A stretch of 64,000 nucleotides of DNA from Perilla frutescens (lineage: Eukaryota; Streptophyta; Magnoliopsida; Lamiales; Lamiaceae). Of the stretch, positions 11,261 through 23,800 are shown one piece after another. Both the position numbers and the translations under genes were made by a program. The number at the start of each line of letters is the position of its first letter. The stretch's first letter is position 1. Location of the stretch: positions 13,338,001 to 13,402,000 of the forward strand of contig BRKX01000011.1 in NCBI GenBank assembly GCA_026008535.1. The letters are read 5' to 3'. The notes below the pieces were generated by a model. The model was given only the letters and a program-made list of their open reading frames with translations. It did no database searches and was not told where the DNA came from.

Positions 11261-12509
11261 TGATACGACCCGGACAAGTAATCTAGGACGATAATAACAA
11301 CGTAGCGGAAGACTTAAGAATCGAAACACGTCAACTTAATGAAGGGCTTCAATCCGACTAGATAAACAATGAAAAGACGACAATCTAGACAACTAAAATA
11401 CCTAGAACAATGACACAATTTAAATAACACAAACCAAAAGGTTATGAGGGCTGTATTGGGCGTGTATGGGGGCTGGTTTTAAGATGGAGTTTCGTGTGTG
11501 AAGGTTGGTGAAGAATGGCTTGGAGAAGGTAGGGTATGTTAACGTTTGAATGAACTTACGGATGTAACGAACGGTTGTAGAACTTGATCTTGAAGGGGCT
11601 GCCATGAGGTGGACGATGGTGTTGGATGGATGTCGTCGAGTATGTGGCTTGGACGTGTGTTGTTGGTGTGGTGATTCACAACCCGATAGCCTCCTTGAAT
11701 CTCGAACGTCTTCAAGGTTCAAATCTCCAAGTTATTCCTCGATAGCGAATACCGGTCAATCCCTCAAGTGAATTGAGCAATACCCTTGAATAATACTTGT
11801 AGTTGCTAGCTCCAAGAATGAATATTTTCGTGTGAAAAGTATTCAAAAGACGGATAAATTTGAGACACAAATTGAATGCAAAAGCAATTTAATTCAACAA
11901 TGTCTAAAGTAACAATGAGACATGGTTCCCCTATTTATAAGCACTAAAGCGGACGAAAATTAGCATAAAAAAGGCCTAAATATTGATCCAAAAGGGATCT
12001 CTAACTATACTAGGAAGTTCCCTAAACTAGAATTCTATTCAAGGTAGGAAATTGCCTTAAATACAATTCTAATCAAACTTGACCTCATTATGGACGAAAA
12101 TTACTCCTAAATAATTAAATAAATCTGATCCAACTATAGTCTTAATTAAATAAAATAAATACTATAGTCTAAATAAAATCAACCTCATAATTAATTACTA
12201 TGGGACCGATTTCTTCACTAAAAACCGCACACACATGCACGACAATTTCATGCACATGCACACATGCTCTTGAACTCTTCATCTTCATCTCTTCAAGATT
12301 AATACTCCATGGTGTGTTCTTGATCTTCAATAGTTAATAAATTAACTATCTTGGAATTGCTTCTCTTGACTTCTTCATCTCCAATCTCGAGCTTTCTTCG
12401 AATCAACACTTGCATGTAAGCTTGCAACTTCTTAGCTCTTGATCTTATGATTGGTCCTCTAAATTGCAACTCCAGTTCTTCATCATCTTTGTTGTCCATG
12501 GCTTCATCA
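11261..12509 (-). repeat. 5' LTR of the CRM-like element
   Basis: Right copy of the 1249-bp LTR. It holds the promoter for the minus-strand transcript, with TTATAAATAG at 11931-11940 as the likely TATA box. About 13 substitutions and no length change separate it from the left copy. Confidence 0.9.
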
Positions 12510-13550
12510 TCCGGCATGACCACCTCGGTCGCGCCTCCTGGCGCGGCCCGACCGGGGCGTGACCGAGCCCGTGTCGCGCCCCCTTTTCCGGCGTGATTTT
12601 TGTATTTTTCTATTTCTTTTTCATTTTCTTTTAATGGACGAATTTGTAGTAGTATAAATACCCATCCTTGTTCAAATTCTAGGGCAACTTTCATTACTTA
12701 GCCCCCAAAAATAGAGGATCGACTTGTGAGAGAAATTTTGTTGGATGCTTGAAGTTTTTGAAGAATTTTGGAGTTGGAAGATTATCTATCATTTTTTTGG
12801 GTTTACTCTAATCTTTATTTATGTTTTTCCTTTCTATTGTTTATCTTTGTTTTTCTTTAATTTCAAGCATGTGTAGCTAAACTTTTTAATCTATGGTAAT
12901 ATGATTTAGCATTGAATGATGGATTATGGATGAAAAAACATGTTAGACTCCCCTCTTTTATTTCTCATGAATCAATGGTCTGATTGTATCTAACTAGGGT
13001 TGGCCTCTTTAAGTTGGATTTTGTGTTGATTATTTTTTTAGAAGAACTAATTAGCATTGGAAATTGATTTATGAGCCCTATTAGGTATTGAATGAAAATT
13101 TATGCCTAGTTGGATTTTGGTTGATTAATTGTGCTTAGTTTGAGGAAATTGGAATTAAGTCCTAGAGATAGAAGAGTTCCCTTTTGTTCAATTAAATCTT
13201 AGAAGCTCGAGAGAGCCTATGATTATTTTTTGTATTAATCTTGAGTGGAGTTAATATGAGTTCTTATCCCGAAATCCATTATTCGTGTTGATGAATATTG
13301 CCCTAGGACTTTTCCTTCATTTGTTGCCCCTTTTTATTGCATTTGTGATTATTTTGTGTTTATTTTCGTTTATTCCTACAAATTGTTAAATTTTATACTT
13401 AGATTAAAACCAAACCAAATTCATGCTATATGTGTTGCTTGACTTGTGAAATGACATGTGTGTGATGCTTGCATGCCTTGAATTATCTTAACTCCTTGTG
13501 GAATTTACCCCGTTTTGCCTTGTACTACAATTTGCTTGTACACTTGCAAA
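12510..13550. repeat. Right flank of the older LTR-like repeat
   Basis: After the TCCGG duplication the GC-rich CGCGACC sequence resumes (to about 12595). Then come a TATA-like TATAAATAC at 12653 and T-rich, leader-like sequence that includes GGTTGGCCTCTTTAAGTTGG and CCCTAGGACTTTTCCTTC, words I associate with plant retrotransposon LTRs. It reads as the promoter-to-leader half of an LTR in plus orientation, with no coding sequence. The family is not determined. Confidence 0.5.
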
Positions 13551-13555
13551 TTCGA

Positions 13556-14700
13556 TTCGGGATTTAAAACTTAAAATAGAAAATTTGCATAAAAAATCTA
13601 CAACTCCACCATTCTTCATGTTATCCACTCCATGAACTTCTGTTGTATGACCTAACCTCGTTCCAGATGTCATGTGGGAGACGATCCTCCAGACCTTGTA
13701 GAAGCTTGGAGATGAAGAACCCTCACAATATAATTTTCGATATTTTCTTTCTTTAGGGGAGAGAAATTTTGAAAATTCCATCTATGTGGCTAGGATTTTC
13801 TTCTTCCTTCATAAGGTATATATAGGGCTACAACAGGGATCTAGAAGAAAATTAGGGTTGGGCCTCCAACGGGCCTTAAGTTCTCATGTCTAGCCCAGAC
13901 ATAACTTAAGCCCATTAATATTAATTCAATCCACAAAAGAATTAATATTGCACTACCACCCTAATTCCATATTTATGGATATGGCTTCTTCAACTCAATT
14001 AATTCACCATGTTTAAGATATCGAATGTCCATTAATTAAATCGAGTATACTGACAACTCAATTTAATTAATTGCTTATCCATGAGTCATACCACTCAATC
14101 TTTATTATCATGTTGGATTAAAAATAATCCACTTGCAAGATTTAACATGATAATCCTTTTTAAACTTCTCAGGGGACCTCATCAACCCGACGCACTAGGA
14201 CACGGTTTTCTTCTATAAATAGTAACCCATCATATATAGAAATGCCACTACCCAATCTATCGAGCTTATTGATTCTTTAATTAGAATCTCACCCATTAAT
14301 AGGTCAAAGTAATGTACATTAAAATATACATGTCTACTATTTTATACAAGGATTAAGAATTATATATGAGTATCTGAGATTTATATTCTTATGTGTTGTT
14401 AGTCCATAAGAATTATCTCGCTGCGATCCAGTGCAATACACTACAAAAGTGCACTAGTATGATTCTATAGCTAAGATACACTACACCCAAATCATACTAC
14501 AACTATACCGATGGTTCGTCTAACTCCATCTAGATTGTGAACTCTTCTCATACTTTATAAGGAACTGATAATATGATCTTTTGTGTGTATTACACACACC
14601 ATATTATCTACAATATTAAGTATAGGACGATTTGTATGATTTAATATATAAAATAAATGCAAAATTTGTGAAAGTTATTCTCATTCATAAATCATAATTT
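13556..14700 (-). repeat. LTR-like fragment, probably copia type
   Basis: Read on the minus strand this looks like an LTR. A promoter-like TATA (CTATATATACC near 13815-13825) is preceded by AT-rich U3-like sequence and followed by leader-like sequence (GGTTCTTCATCTCCAAGCTT, TCTCCCACATGACATCTGG). I see no partner LTR and no pol in this window, so it is a solo or truncated copy. The ends are approximate. Confidence 0.45.
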
Positions 14701-15075
14701 AAATTGAAAACTCCTAATTTTTTTCATTATAATCAATCAAATCTATAATTTAATATTTAACAAATAATCTCAAATAATAAAATCTATATAATATATAATA
14801 ACAACACCGCATTAACAAATAGAAAAGATGATTTTCCGCCCAAACAATATTTCCGGATATGAAATATAATATTATATATTATATTATTATTTATATTCAA
14901 TATTTAGTTATTTAGAAAATCGCAAATCAACAATGGTATATTATTGCTTCCCGAAAATATATGTTTTATATAAGGAAATCTCCTCCTACTATATTGTATA
15001 TTATGTATTTTATATAATGTGGATATACTATACACACTAAAACGTTGTGACATAACTTTTTTATGTTTCTATATA

Positions 15076-15320
15076 CTCCTTCCGTTTCGTTTAATTGTTA
15101 TTTTAGTTTTTTTTTTATCTAGAATTAACAATTAATTTTATGGACTAATTTACTCATCCATCATATATGACATAAAATCTTATTCAATTATATTTTCCTA
15201 AAGTAGGGTTTGTGATATGATTAAATTAGAGAGAGAGAGGAAATATATATATAAAACAACTAATATTTTGATACAAAATAAAAAAGAATTAAAACAACAA
15301 ATAAAATGAAACGGAGGGAG
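15076..15320. mobile_element. Stowaway-like (Tc1/mariner) MITE
   Basis: It begins CTCCTTCCGTTTCGTTTAAT and ends with the inverted counterpart (ATGAAACGGAGGGAG), flanked on both sides by TA (15074-15075 and 15321-15322). It is 245 bp, AT-rich and without coding capacity. Its terminal sequence differs from the element at 3124, so it is another subfamily. Confidence 0.75.
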
Positions 15321-16087
15321 TATTATGTTTTTAATATTTAAGCGTTAATTGTATGAACATATTATAATGAGATAGTTTAAATTAATTATTTTATTTTTTA
15401 AGACTTCACTTTAATCTTCTCAATCATACTTAGTAAATTTCCTAAAAAAATATACTTTGTAAATCAAAATATTAATCTATTCACAATTTTGAAACTATGT
15501 ACTTATGCTATGTCATTATAATTTATAATTTTTTTATCTGTGCACCACATTATTTCTGTCGTTATTTTTAAGATATTTTTTTTGTTACTGATGAATAATA
15601 TATTCTCTTTTATAAATTTTAACTATGATTAGTTCTGTTTATTTTTATCTATTATAATGACTTAAGAATGATCGGTATTATAATTATTTGCGGTAAATTC
15701 TACATGTTGGTCTCTTTTTCAACCATAACACATGAAAATTATTAACAAAACAATATCCATTTTTTAAGACAGAATTGCAAATCTAAGTTTGGACTAATTT
15801 TCCTATCTCGAAAATCCCATATGGTGCGTTGGATGCATGCATGCGATAAAGTGTCCAGTGTGGAGAGAGAGAATTTGATTTTTTATCTGGTTATCTTTAT
15901 TTTTTTAGACGGATTAGAGAGAGGGAGATTTCGAACCATCTAATGTTAAATTTACATATTAGTTTTGGAAGCGTAACTACTCTGTCTGTCATTGTTGCTT
16001 CTCAATGAATAAAATGTGATGAGAGTCGGTGGAAAGTGGAAACAGGTTTGAGATTGATAAAAGTACGGATGAAATCTTCTGCTACAC
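15321..16087. other. AT-rich intergenic sequence
   Basis: I see no gene, RNA gene or delimited repeat here. Only short AT-rich runs are present, and no frame is long enough to support. Confidence 0.45.
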
Positions 16088-16285
16088 TTTGTGCAACACG
16101 TGGTATTACACAATTAAATTTATTAAATTTTCTTCGAATTTTTAATTCAATTTCAATTTATTGTGTTTTAATTTAATTTTATAATTATTAATTAGGGTTG
16201 TAATACCCAATTAAGGTATATAATTATTATTTTTATGAAATAATGGATTATTAATTAGAAAATAAAATTTATTATTGAAAATTTG

Positions 16286-16324
<39 letters not shown>

Positions 16325-16457
16325 TAATTGGGTAGGAGTAGGATGAATCCTTAATAGTAAGTGTAAAATTACAATAAAATATAATAAATTGAAATTGAAT
16401 TAAAAGAATAGAAGAAAAATTAATAAATTCAATTGTTTAGCACCAAGTGTTGTACAA
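16088..16457. mobile_element. Long inverted-repeat MITE with (AT)n loop
   Basis: The left arm from 16088 (TTTGTGCAACACGTGGTATT, then TTCTTCGAATTTTTAATTCA, then TTCAATTTATTGTGTTTTA) is mirrored by the right arm ending near 16457 (CACCAAGTGTTGTAC), so about 130-bp arms can pair. The centre holds an (AT)n microsatellite at 16293-16322. There is no coding sequence, and I did not find a matching target duplication. Confidence 0.6.
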
Positions 16458-16460
16458 ATT

Positions 16461-16765
16461 CTCAATCCAGGACCCGAAAAATGAAAATTCTCAATTCAAG
16501 GACCTCAAAAATCACGAATTTTGATTTGTTTTTATTTTTAATTAATTTTATATTAATTTTCAATGAAAATTCCTTCATTAATTATATATTAAATCTACGA
16601 AAGAATGTTAAAATTAATTAAAAATAAATAAATCAAAATTCATAATTTTTGAAGTTCTAGATTAAGAATTTTAATCTTTAGGGTTCTTGATTGAAAGTTT
16701 TCATCTTTCAGATAATGAATCGATAAATTAGCTATTTTTCAAGTTCTGAATTGACAATTCTCCTA
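16461..16765. repeat. Second inverted repeat adjoining the first
   Basis: The left arm (GGACCTCAAAAATCACGAAT followed by TTTGATTTGTTTTTATTTTT) is the approximate reverse complement of the right arm (AAATAAATAAATCAAAATTC, then CATAATTTTTGAAGTTCT). Outer parts pair less well (TTCTCAATTCAAGG against CAAGTTCTGAATTGACAA). It is a diverged fold-back element abutting the previous one. Confidence 0.45.
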
Positions 16766-17514
16766 AATCTAACTGAAAATACAACTCACGTGGAATTTTG
16801 CATATACGACCACAGCTTACTATTTTGTTGACTGTACTTTGGAACTATTGTTGTATATGTTTGTAAATATTTCTATAATTTTCAAAATATCGTAATATTT
16901 TTCACACATGTATGCATATATTTTAGTAATAATACACAATAATAGTAATAATACACAATAACTTTCTCACATTTAATTACTCAATAATATAAAAAAATAA
17001 ACATGACATTATGTGCATCGCATGGACGTAATGCTAGTAGCTAGTAACTAGTACATAACACAAACATTCAGAAAATAACTATTAGTAATAATCTAAGAAA
17101 AGCATTTAAATTGGGAAAAAAAAATCGGCAAGCAAGAAATTTTGAAATTTTCTTAATACTTAAAAAAAATCAACTTCGAAAACCGAAGAAACTTTTTTTT
17201 TCTAATAATTAACAAAATGGTATTCTAATTAAAAAAAAAAAAAAAAAGAATAGAGATTACATTTTTTATATTTAATTGTGGAACCATCATCTTTTTTACA
17301 CTCTCCTCCCCATCCTTTCTTTACCCCAAACTAGCAACACGAAGGCCATTTAATGACTTTGGAATGACTGTCCTTTTAGAATTAACAAGTTGAATGTAGA
17401 TGTAATAACTTTGATAAATAGATTTTTTTTTTTTTCATCCCATGTCAAATTCTATTATCATATATTTTCCTAATAATAAATGTAGATTTCATATATTTTC
17501 CTAATAAATGTAGA

Positions 17515-17547
<33 letters not shown>

Positions 17548-18311
17548 ATATATATATTGGATAAGGTTAAAATTGAGAGAAATAGTGAAAATTTATTAAA
17601 TGATACTTTTTGTTGCAACCTAAAAAATTTAAAGTGACATTTATTTTGATAAGAGGTGAATATATATTATTTTGAAAATCAATGTTAATTACAATATTAT
17701 GTTAATAGAAACGAGATTAATTATAAATTATAGATTGGCCATAAAATTCATAGAAAATAAACTTGATTTTAAATTGACCAAAGAGGAAATGATCAAAAGA
17801 CAACTATCCCCGCTTGTATTTATCTCGAAACAAATTTTGCAAATCAAACTGAAACGGGATCCAAAAAAGATGAAGAAAAGACAGGATCCTCAAATTTTAA
17901 AACTGATTTCGTTTGTAACATTGCTTTAATCCTACATTCAAGATATTAAAAGTTAAAATAAAATAATAATAAAAAAATTATCATGCTTCAATGATGGAGA
18001 ACTCCTTTTTCGACGCTTGAAGTCTGAGCATAAATATGTAGTGCTAAACGATTTAAGGTTGCTTGAAAGATACACAAAATAAGACACCTTTTTTAGACTT
18101 TCTATGCATCATATATGGATCATCCCAGCATTCATGCATATGATCACCAAGCAAGACCAAAATTTATATCAAATTTCTGCTTTAGAAAATTGCTTCAACT
18201 TGGTGTATAGTTTATCCCCTTATTTATATTTACCCTTTTTTTTTATCAAAAGTCAATGAATTATGGTGATCCAGAAAGCCAAACATCTACCAATCAAAGG
18301 CATCATCATCT
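16766..18311. other. AT-rich intergenic region with microsatellites
   Basis: No gene is supported. It holds an A-run at 17231-17248 and a compound (CT)n(CTAT)n(AT)n repeat at about 17514-17560. A 20-base block (TTTCATATATTTTCCTAATA-type) is repeated just before it. Confidence 0.5.
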
Positions 18312-18320
18312 TTTTCATTT

Positions 18321-18722
18321 GGGGTATTATCAAATTTTAGCCTGACGTTTCAAATAATTCACAAAAATATCCAGATCTTTTATAAATAACAATTTAATAT
18401 CTGACTTTTTGAATATACAATAAATCTAGTCTGAAATTAATTTCTGGGTTTTAGTTGCCGATGTCTATCTTTTTGCCTAAATTTTTTAATAACGTGGAAA
18501 ATATTTGTGTCACGTCAATTGATCAAATAAAATTAACACAAAATTATATTTCACTCACATCGTATGTAAAAAGATACACATCAGCAACTAAAAGTCCGAA
18601 AATTAATTTCAGGCTAGATTTGCTATATATTCAAAAGGTCAAGTATTAAATTGTTATTTATAAAAGCTCTGGACATTTTTGTGAATTACTTGAAAGGTCG
18701 AGCTAAAATTTGATAATACCCC
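18321..18722. mobile_element. Mutator-type MITE with long TIRs and 9-bp target duplication
   Basis: The 402-bp element starts GGGGTATTATCAAATTTTAG and ends CTAAAATTTGATAATACCCC. The arms stay inverted-complementary for about 145 bp, with the inner ends around GTTGCCGATG and CATCAGCAAC. The 9-bp word TTTTCATTT is found directly on both sides (18312-18320 and 18723-18731). Long TIRs plus a 9-bp duplication are the hallmark of Mutator-like elements. The 115-bp middle has no transposase, so it is non-autonomous. Confidence 0.85.
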
Positions 18723-18731
18723 TTTTCATTT

Positions 18732-20875
18732 TTCACTACTTGAATTTAACGAATTAATGATATGAAATTGTGTTAAATATTTATGTTGCTTCAATAGTTG
18801 GTTACAACAAAGTCAACATAACATGAGGGAAAATAAGTTATTTACAAAGAATTATAAAAACATGGCTGAAATAATTTAATGATTTTGAGTAATTAAACGA
18901 GTTAATTACTTTTAGGATTCAAAATCAACCATAATCTGTTGGTACTTGATTAAGACGATGATTAAAACATAATTAATAACTATTTTTTGTGTAATTATTA
19001 TAATTATAAATTACTTTGACCAAGAACAATAAATTTATTACAGTATTATTTAAAATATTAATTATTTCAATCCATAATAATTATGATATTAACTATAAAA
19101 AAAAATTATTGTTAGTTTGACAGGATAATTAATTCAGAAAAAATTAGTAGTTCTTAGATGAATAATTAATTATTAATAATATTATGGTTATTATTATTAT
19201 TATTCATGGTCAAAATAATTCCATATTATTAGTTAAACTATAATATGAATAATAACAATTATTATAGTTACCATAATAAATTGTGTGGTTATCTTGTCTA
19301 ATTATGATTACCATAATAATTAAGATTTTGATCTTGTCTTATTATTATCACCAAAATTAACCTAGTTTTGATCAAAATAATAATTTTACCCAATTAACAA
19401 AGACAAGAACTTGTATGAGGTCGTGTGTTAGACGGGTCAAATAGTATCTAAATCCGTCCAAAAAATCTATCTAAACCCGTCTAAATCTTTTAAAACAGTC
19501 AGGTCTATACACCCTCCCACGTGCGCCCATGCACGTATAACAATGTATAAAGTAAAGTATCATTATACATGAAGTAAATTAAGTATTACTAATCATATAT
19601 CGAAATATTACTTAATATGAATTGAAGTATCATCAACGATGAAATATTTTTACATGTTAAGAAAAAAATAAATGAATTATTTTTTACATAAATCATAATG
19701 TGGGTTTTTAATTTAGTTGATTCGTTTATCTTTTTTTTTTTAATACATTTGTTGATTCTCCAAACATCACGTATCACTATGTATGAAGTAAAGTCTCACT
19801 TAATATGAATTGAAGTATCATCAAATATGCAATGTTTTTTTTTTTGCTATTTATTGTTTAAATCATGACAAATATACTTTGATTAGGATCTTTACCAAGT
19901 CTTGCTTCTTAAAAGATTTATTTAAAATAAAAAATCATGAACTCTTAGTTTTCTTTGAAATAAAAAAAAAATCCATCAACAACTAATAATATATAAGTGC
20001 CATTACATATGAAGTGAAGTTTTACCGGTAAAAAAACGAAGTATTATTATCTATGAAGCCCCTAACAGTCTCCATTTGTTTTCTTTTTTTTTTTCTTTTT
20101 TCAGCTTTTTTTAATCTTCATTTGTATTGAGTTCATTGCATGAACCGACGTGTTATCGTTGGACAAATGAAGTGGGCGAGATGTCAGATGAAAAAATTAA
20201 ATTGATTCAATTCAATTTTAAGATTCACTAATTTCATTTTAAGGTATATTATTAATTTTAAAAAATTAAATTAATTCAAAAAATTATATATATTTACAAA
20301 AAAATTAGAAAATGAAAAAAAAAACTAAAAAGGAAAAGGGGAGGGAGCGGGGCACTAAAAAAATGAGAGAAGAACCACCTCATGAGTCAAAATAGAGATA
20401 TGTCTAACGTATGAGATCCGTTAGACTGTCTCACAGAAGTGTGCCTCATTAACAAAAACATGACGACACTGACTACATTCGTTTGAAGTGTGTTTGTTGA
20501 TTAATTAAAAACGATGCAACCAAATATAAATAATATAATTATGACAGTAAACTTGACAACGAATTAGCAATGAATATGCTTGCAATCTACAGATACAGAG
20601 TTTAAATTGGTTGTATGAGGAATTAGTAGTGACTGGTTTCTATTATAGGCACAAAATTCTGCTAAGAAACACCGTATAACACCATTTGTAGAATTCTATA
20701 GCTTTCGCTGGCGCTCTCACAGAGCACTCTATATCAATTATTCCTCATTTTTCAGGGGGCGTAAATGAAATTTGGTGGATTTTACAAATTACATCAACTA
20801 GCAAATAAGTGTTCAATCTATCTTTCTGAACACCGCAACAGAGTGCTTTTGTTTTTTGTTTTTTTTTGAATGAAG
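18732..20875. other. AT-rich intergenic region downstream of the NAD kinase gene
   Basis: There is no coding sequence. Trinucleotide-like AAT/ATT runs fill about 19140-19330. The block CTTAATATGAATTGAAGTAT occurs twice (about 19611 and 19799), showing a small duplicated unit. Near 20400 the word GTTAGACTGTCTCACAG resembles a dispersed plant repeat end. The stretch from about 20650 to 20875 should contain the 3' untranslated end of the minus-strand gene. Confidence 0.5.
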
Positions 20876-23800
20876 TCATGGATCACGAGGGCCATCGGAG
20901 GACTGGATCTTCCTCAAATTCCAGTGAAGACCTTCATGGATGCTCCGTAGAAAATCACTCGTTGAATCGATTTGGCATGCAGTGGGAACCGGCCAAGGGG
21001 CCATGCTGCACACCAGTGCATCTCCGGGGGCCAACTGTTTCCTGTCCTTGCCATCAAATGACACCCAGGCGTGGCTTCTGCTATTGAAGGGCACGACTAC
21101 TCTGAGCGTTACATGCTCGGGCAATATTAGAGGCCGAAAGGATAGAGAGTGCGGGCAGATAGGCGTAAACAAAATTCCAGGAACCTGTAAAATATTGACA
21201 AATTTGAGTAAAACATATTTTCTGGTCTTAAAACATATGCCTGATATATATAGATGAATGGATTATGTATCATTATTCAGAAGAGAGAATACTCGTATCC
21301 AGATATGAACCAAAATTCTCATTCAAGAGGATGTATGTTTCTAATCCCAAGTAGAATTTTAAGTCATCTAGTACAATCAAAACCATAAAGTGCTCTTGAG
21401 ACAATGTAAGATTCAAGGGGAGAAGGCTTCCGACCATATTATCTAAAGAATGAAATACTTGCCTACTCACATTCTTATTCTGCACTAAATTTTAATTTAT
21501 CAAGGTGTCTCTTTGATTGACACGCTCCTCGCTTGCTTATCTTCGCTACATAAAAAAAAAAGATAACCTAAGAGGCTAAGGGAATTCTGAGATAACAGAC
21601 TTCAACTCTTCGTGTGGGTTCTAGTTGAATCAATTTAAAACTTTTATGCTCAATGATATATACTCTCATTAATGCAAATTAGCGCACCTCCACACATGGA
21701 AAAGGAAAATACAAGAACGGATATAAACACGTGTCTCGCATGTATAGAACCCCTCAAATATTTAGTAACCTCTCAAATCGGTAACACAAGGAAGAGAAAT
21801 ATAGGTGATTAACTGTTTTTACTAGTGATTTTGGATGGCTAATGGTGCATCCAAATGTGGTAGTGCATTCAGGAAGAATCAATAGAAGTCTATAGCACAA
21901 CTCCATGGAAGATCCTAGCAACCGATATATGATAGGATCGTCATCGAGTTGGGAACAATGTTTTAATCAAAGGCTTCACCAAGATTTCAATATCAGCCTA
22001 ATAAATTAGTTTACAGCATCTGATCCATTGCTGCTACAACAATAATTGCCTTTTATGAGGCTTGTCATCAAGCTCCTATATAGTACATCAAAATAGCATT
22101 GATGTTTTTCTCTTCTAATCATATATTACATTTCATGATTATTAACCAATGGGTCATAGCTCAGTGGTAGAGCATTTGACTGCAGATCAAGAGGTCACCG
22201 GTTCGAACCCGGCTGGTCCTACATTTTGAATTTAATCTATTTATTTTATTCTCCATAAACTATTCATGCACTTCAATCTATTTATTTTACTACTTTACTC
22301 CATAAACTATTCATGCACTTCAATCTATTTATTTTACTACAATTTTATTTTAGTTTACTCAAACTATTTATGCACTTCAATCTAGCTTGCAGATTGAAAT
22401 ATTGGATCAAGTTACTAATTAAGTGCAATCCATTTTAATATATTTTATTACAAGATGGGAACAAATGTTGAAATAATGGATCAAGTTACAACTAAGTGCA
22501 ATCGGCATATGATAAGAGTGTCAACGAGTTGGGAACAGAGGTTAAATCAAAGGCTTCACCAAGATTTCAATATCAGACTAAAATGTTATTTTGCACCATA
22601 TATTTTAATTTATTTTATTACTAGCTGGGAACAAAGGTTGAAATAATGGATCAAGTTGCAAATTAAGTGCAACTGACATATGATAAGATTGTCAATGAGT
22701 TGGGAACAAAGGTTTAATCAAAGGCTTCACCGGGAATTTCAATATCAGCCTAATATGTTATTTTGCATCATCTGATAATACCATTGCTGGTAAAATAATA
22801 ATTGCCTCTTATGCTTCGAATTGTCATCAAGCTCCTATTGTACATCAAATAAGCATTGATGTTTTTCTCTTTTAATAGAATAGTAGATTACATAACTATT
22901 ATCCAATGGGTCCATAGCTCAGTGGTAGAGCATTTGACTGCAGATCAAGAGGTCACTGGTTCGAACCCGGTTGGGCCGTAAGTGCAATAGGCATATGATA
23001 GGATCGTCAACGAGTTGGCAACAAAGGTTGAAATAAATCAAATATAATATTGCCACCAACACAATAATTTCCTCTTATGCTTCGGCTTATCATTAAACTC
23101 TTATAGTACATCAAATTAATAAATAGAATATTATTTTTCATAACTATCAATTAGTGGTAGAGCATTTGACTACAGATCAAGATGTCACCAGTTGGGCCTT
23201 ATAAATTTTATTACTATAATTATTTTTTCCTCCATAAACTATTTATGCGCATATTGAAAGAGAATTAACTATTAAGTGTACCAAATTATTATTTTTTTCT
23301 TTTCCCTCCATAAACTATCTATGCAATTGAATCTAGCTTGCGTATTGAAGGAAAATTAATTGTACTGAAATATTTTATTCTTTTAGGGAACTGTACCTAA
23401 ATAATTTCAATCTTCCCTCAACAGCTTCTAATTGCTAAACAATATTTTTCTAGGTGGGTAATTTTTCCTTTGACAATATAATAATGGATCAAATTACAAA
23501 TTAAGTGAAACATACCTGTGGATGGACCATGGAGCCTCCGGCAGCAAGGGAATATGCTGTGCTTCCAGATGTCGTTGACAAAATCAGACCATCCCCTTGC
23601 ACGCAGGTCACGAAAGAGTTGTCGCAATAGCATTCTAAATTTGTGAGGAACGAAGAAATTCCACGGTCAATTGTTACCTCATTCAGGACTATCATAGGGC
23701 CTTCATTCTCATATTCACTTTTGGCCTCATCTCTGATGATATGACACTGCAATCGATGCCTTAAAGTGATGCTTAAAGGACCGCGAAGGATTGAAGAAAG

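Larger units (their letters stand above)
4237..12509 (-). mobile_element. Structurally complete Ty3/gypsy retrotransposon, CRM-like chromovirus
   Basis: Two direct repeats of identical length (1249 bp) bound an 8273-bp element. Both begin TGATACGACC and end CTTCATCA on the plus strand. The host duplication TCCGG lies at 4232-4236 and 12510-12514. On the minus strand the order is LTR, primer site, gag, protease, reverse transcriptase, RNase H, integrase, polypurine tract, LTR. The integrase end (LRKSKLSPRGDGPF, DNAYRIDLPGEY, TFNVADLS, followed by a basic tail inside the LTR) lacks a classic chromodomain and crosses into the 3' LTR, as in the centromeric CRM clade. The clade call is from remembered family features and is not tested by phylogeny. 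By eye the LTRs differ at about 13 positions (about 1%), so insertion was recent, but pol is interrupted by stops and frameshifts. Confidence 0.9.
21185..23515 (-). other. Last intron of the NAD kinase gene, host of a tRNA-containing repeat array
   Basis: This 2331-bp intron is bounded by CAG|GTATGT (donor, minus strand) and TTTTACAG (acceptor). Within it, 21920-23200 is built from diverged copies of one unit with the words GAGTTGGGAACAAAGGTT, AATCAAAGGCTTCACC, TTTCAATATCAGCCTAAT and CATTGATGTTTTTCTCTT. Three of the copies end in a tRNA-Cys-like sequence on the plus strand. Confidence 0.8.

Noticed and set aside
12299..12694. 131-codon minus-strand frame
   Set aside because: Its second half is the LTR-encoded integrase tail of the CRM-like element, and its first half is read from unrelated flanking sequence.
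13488..13781. 97-codon minus-strand frame
   Set aside because: It falls in the leader part of an LTR-like repeat and has no protein motif.
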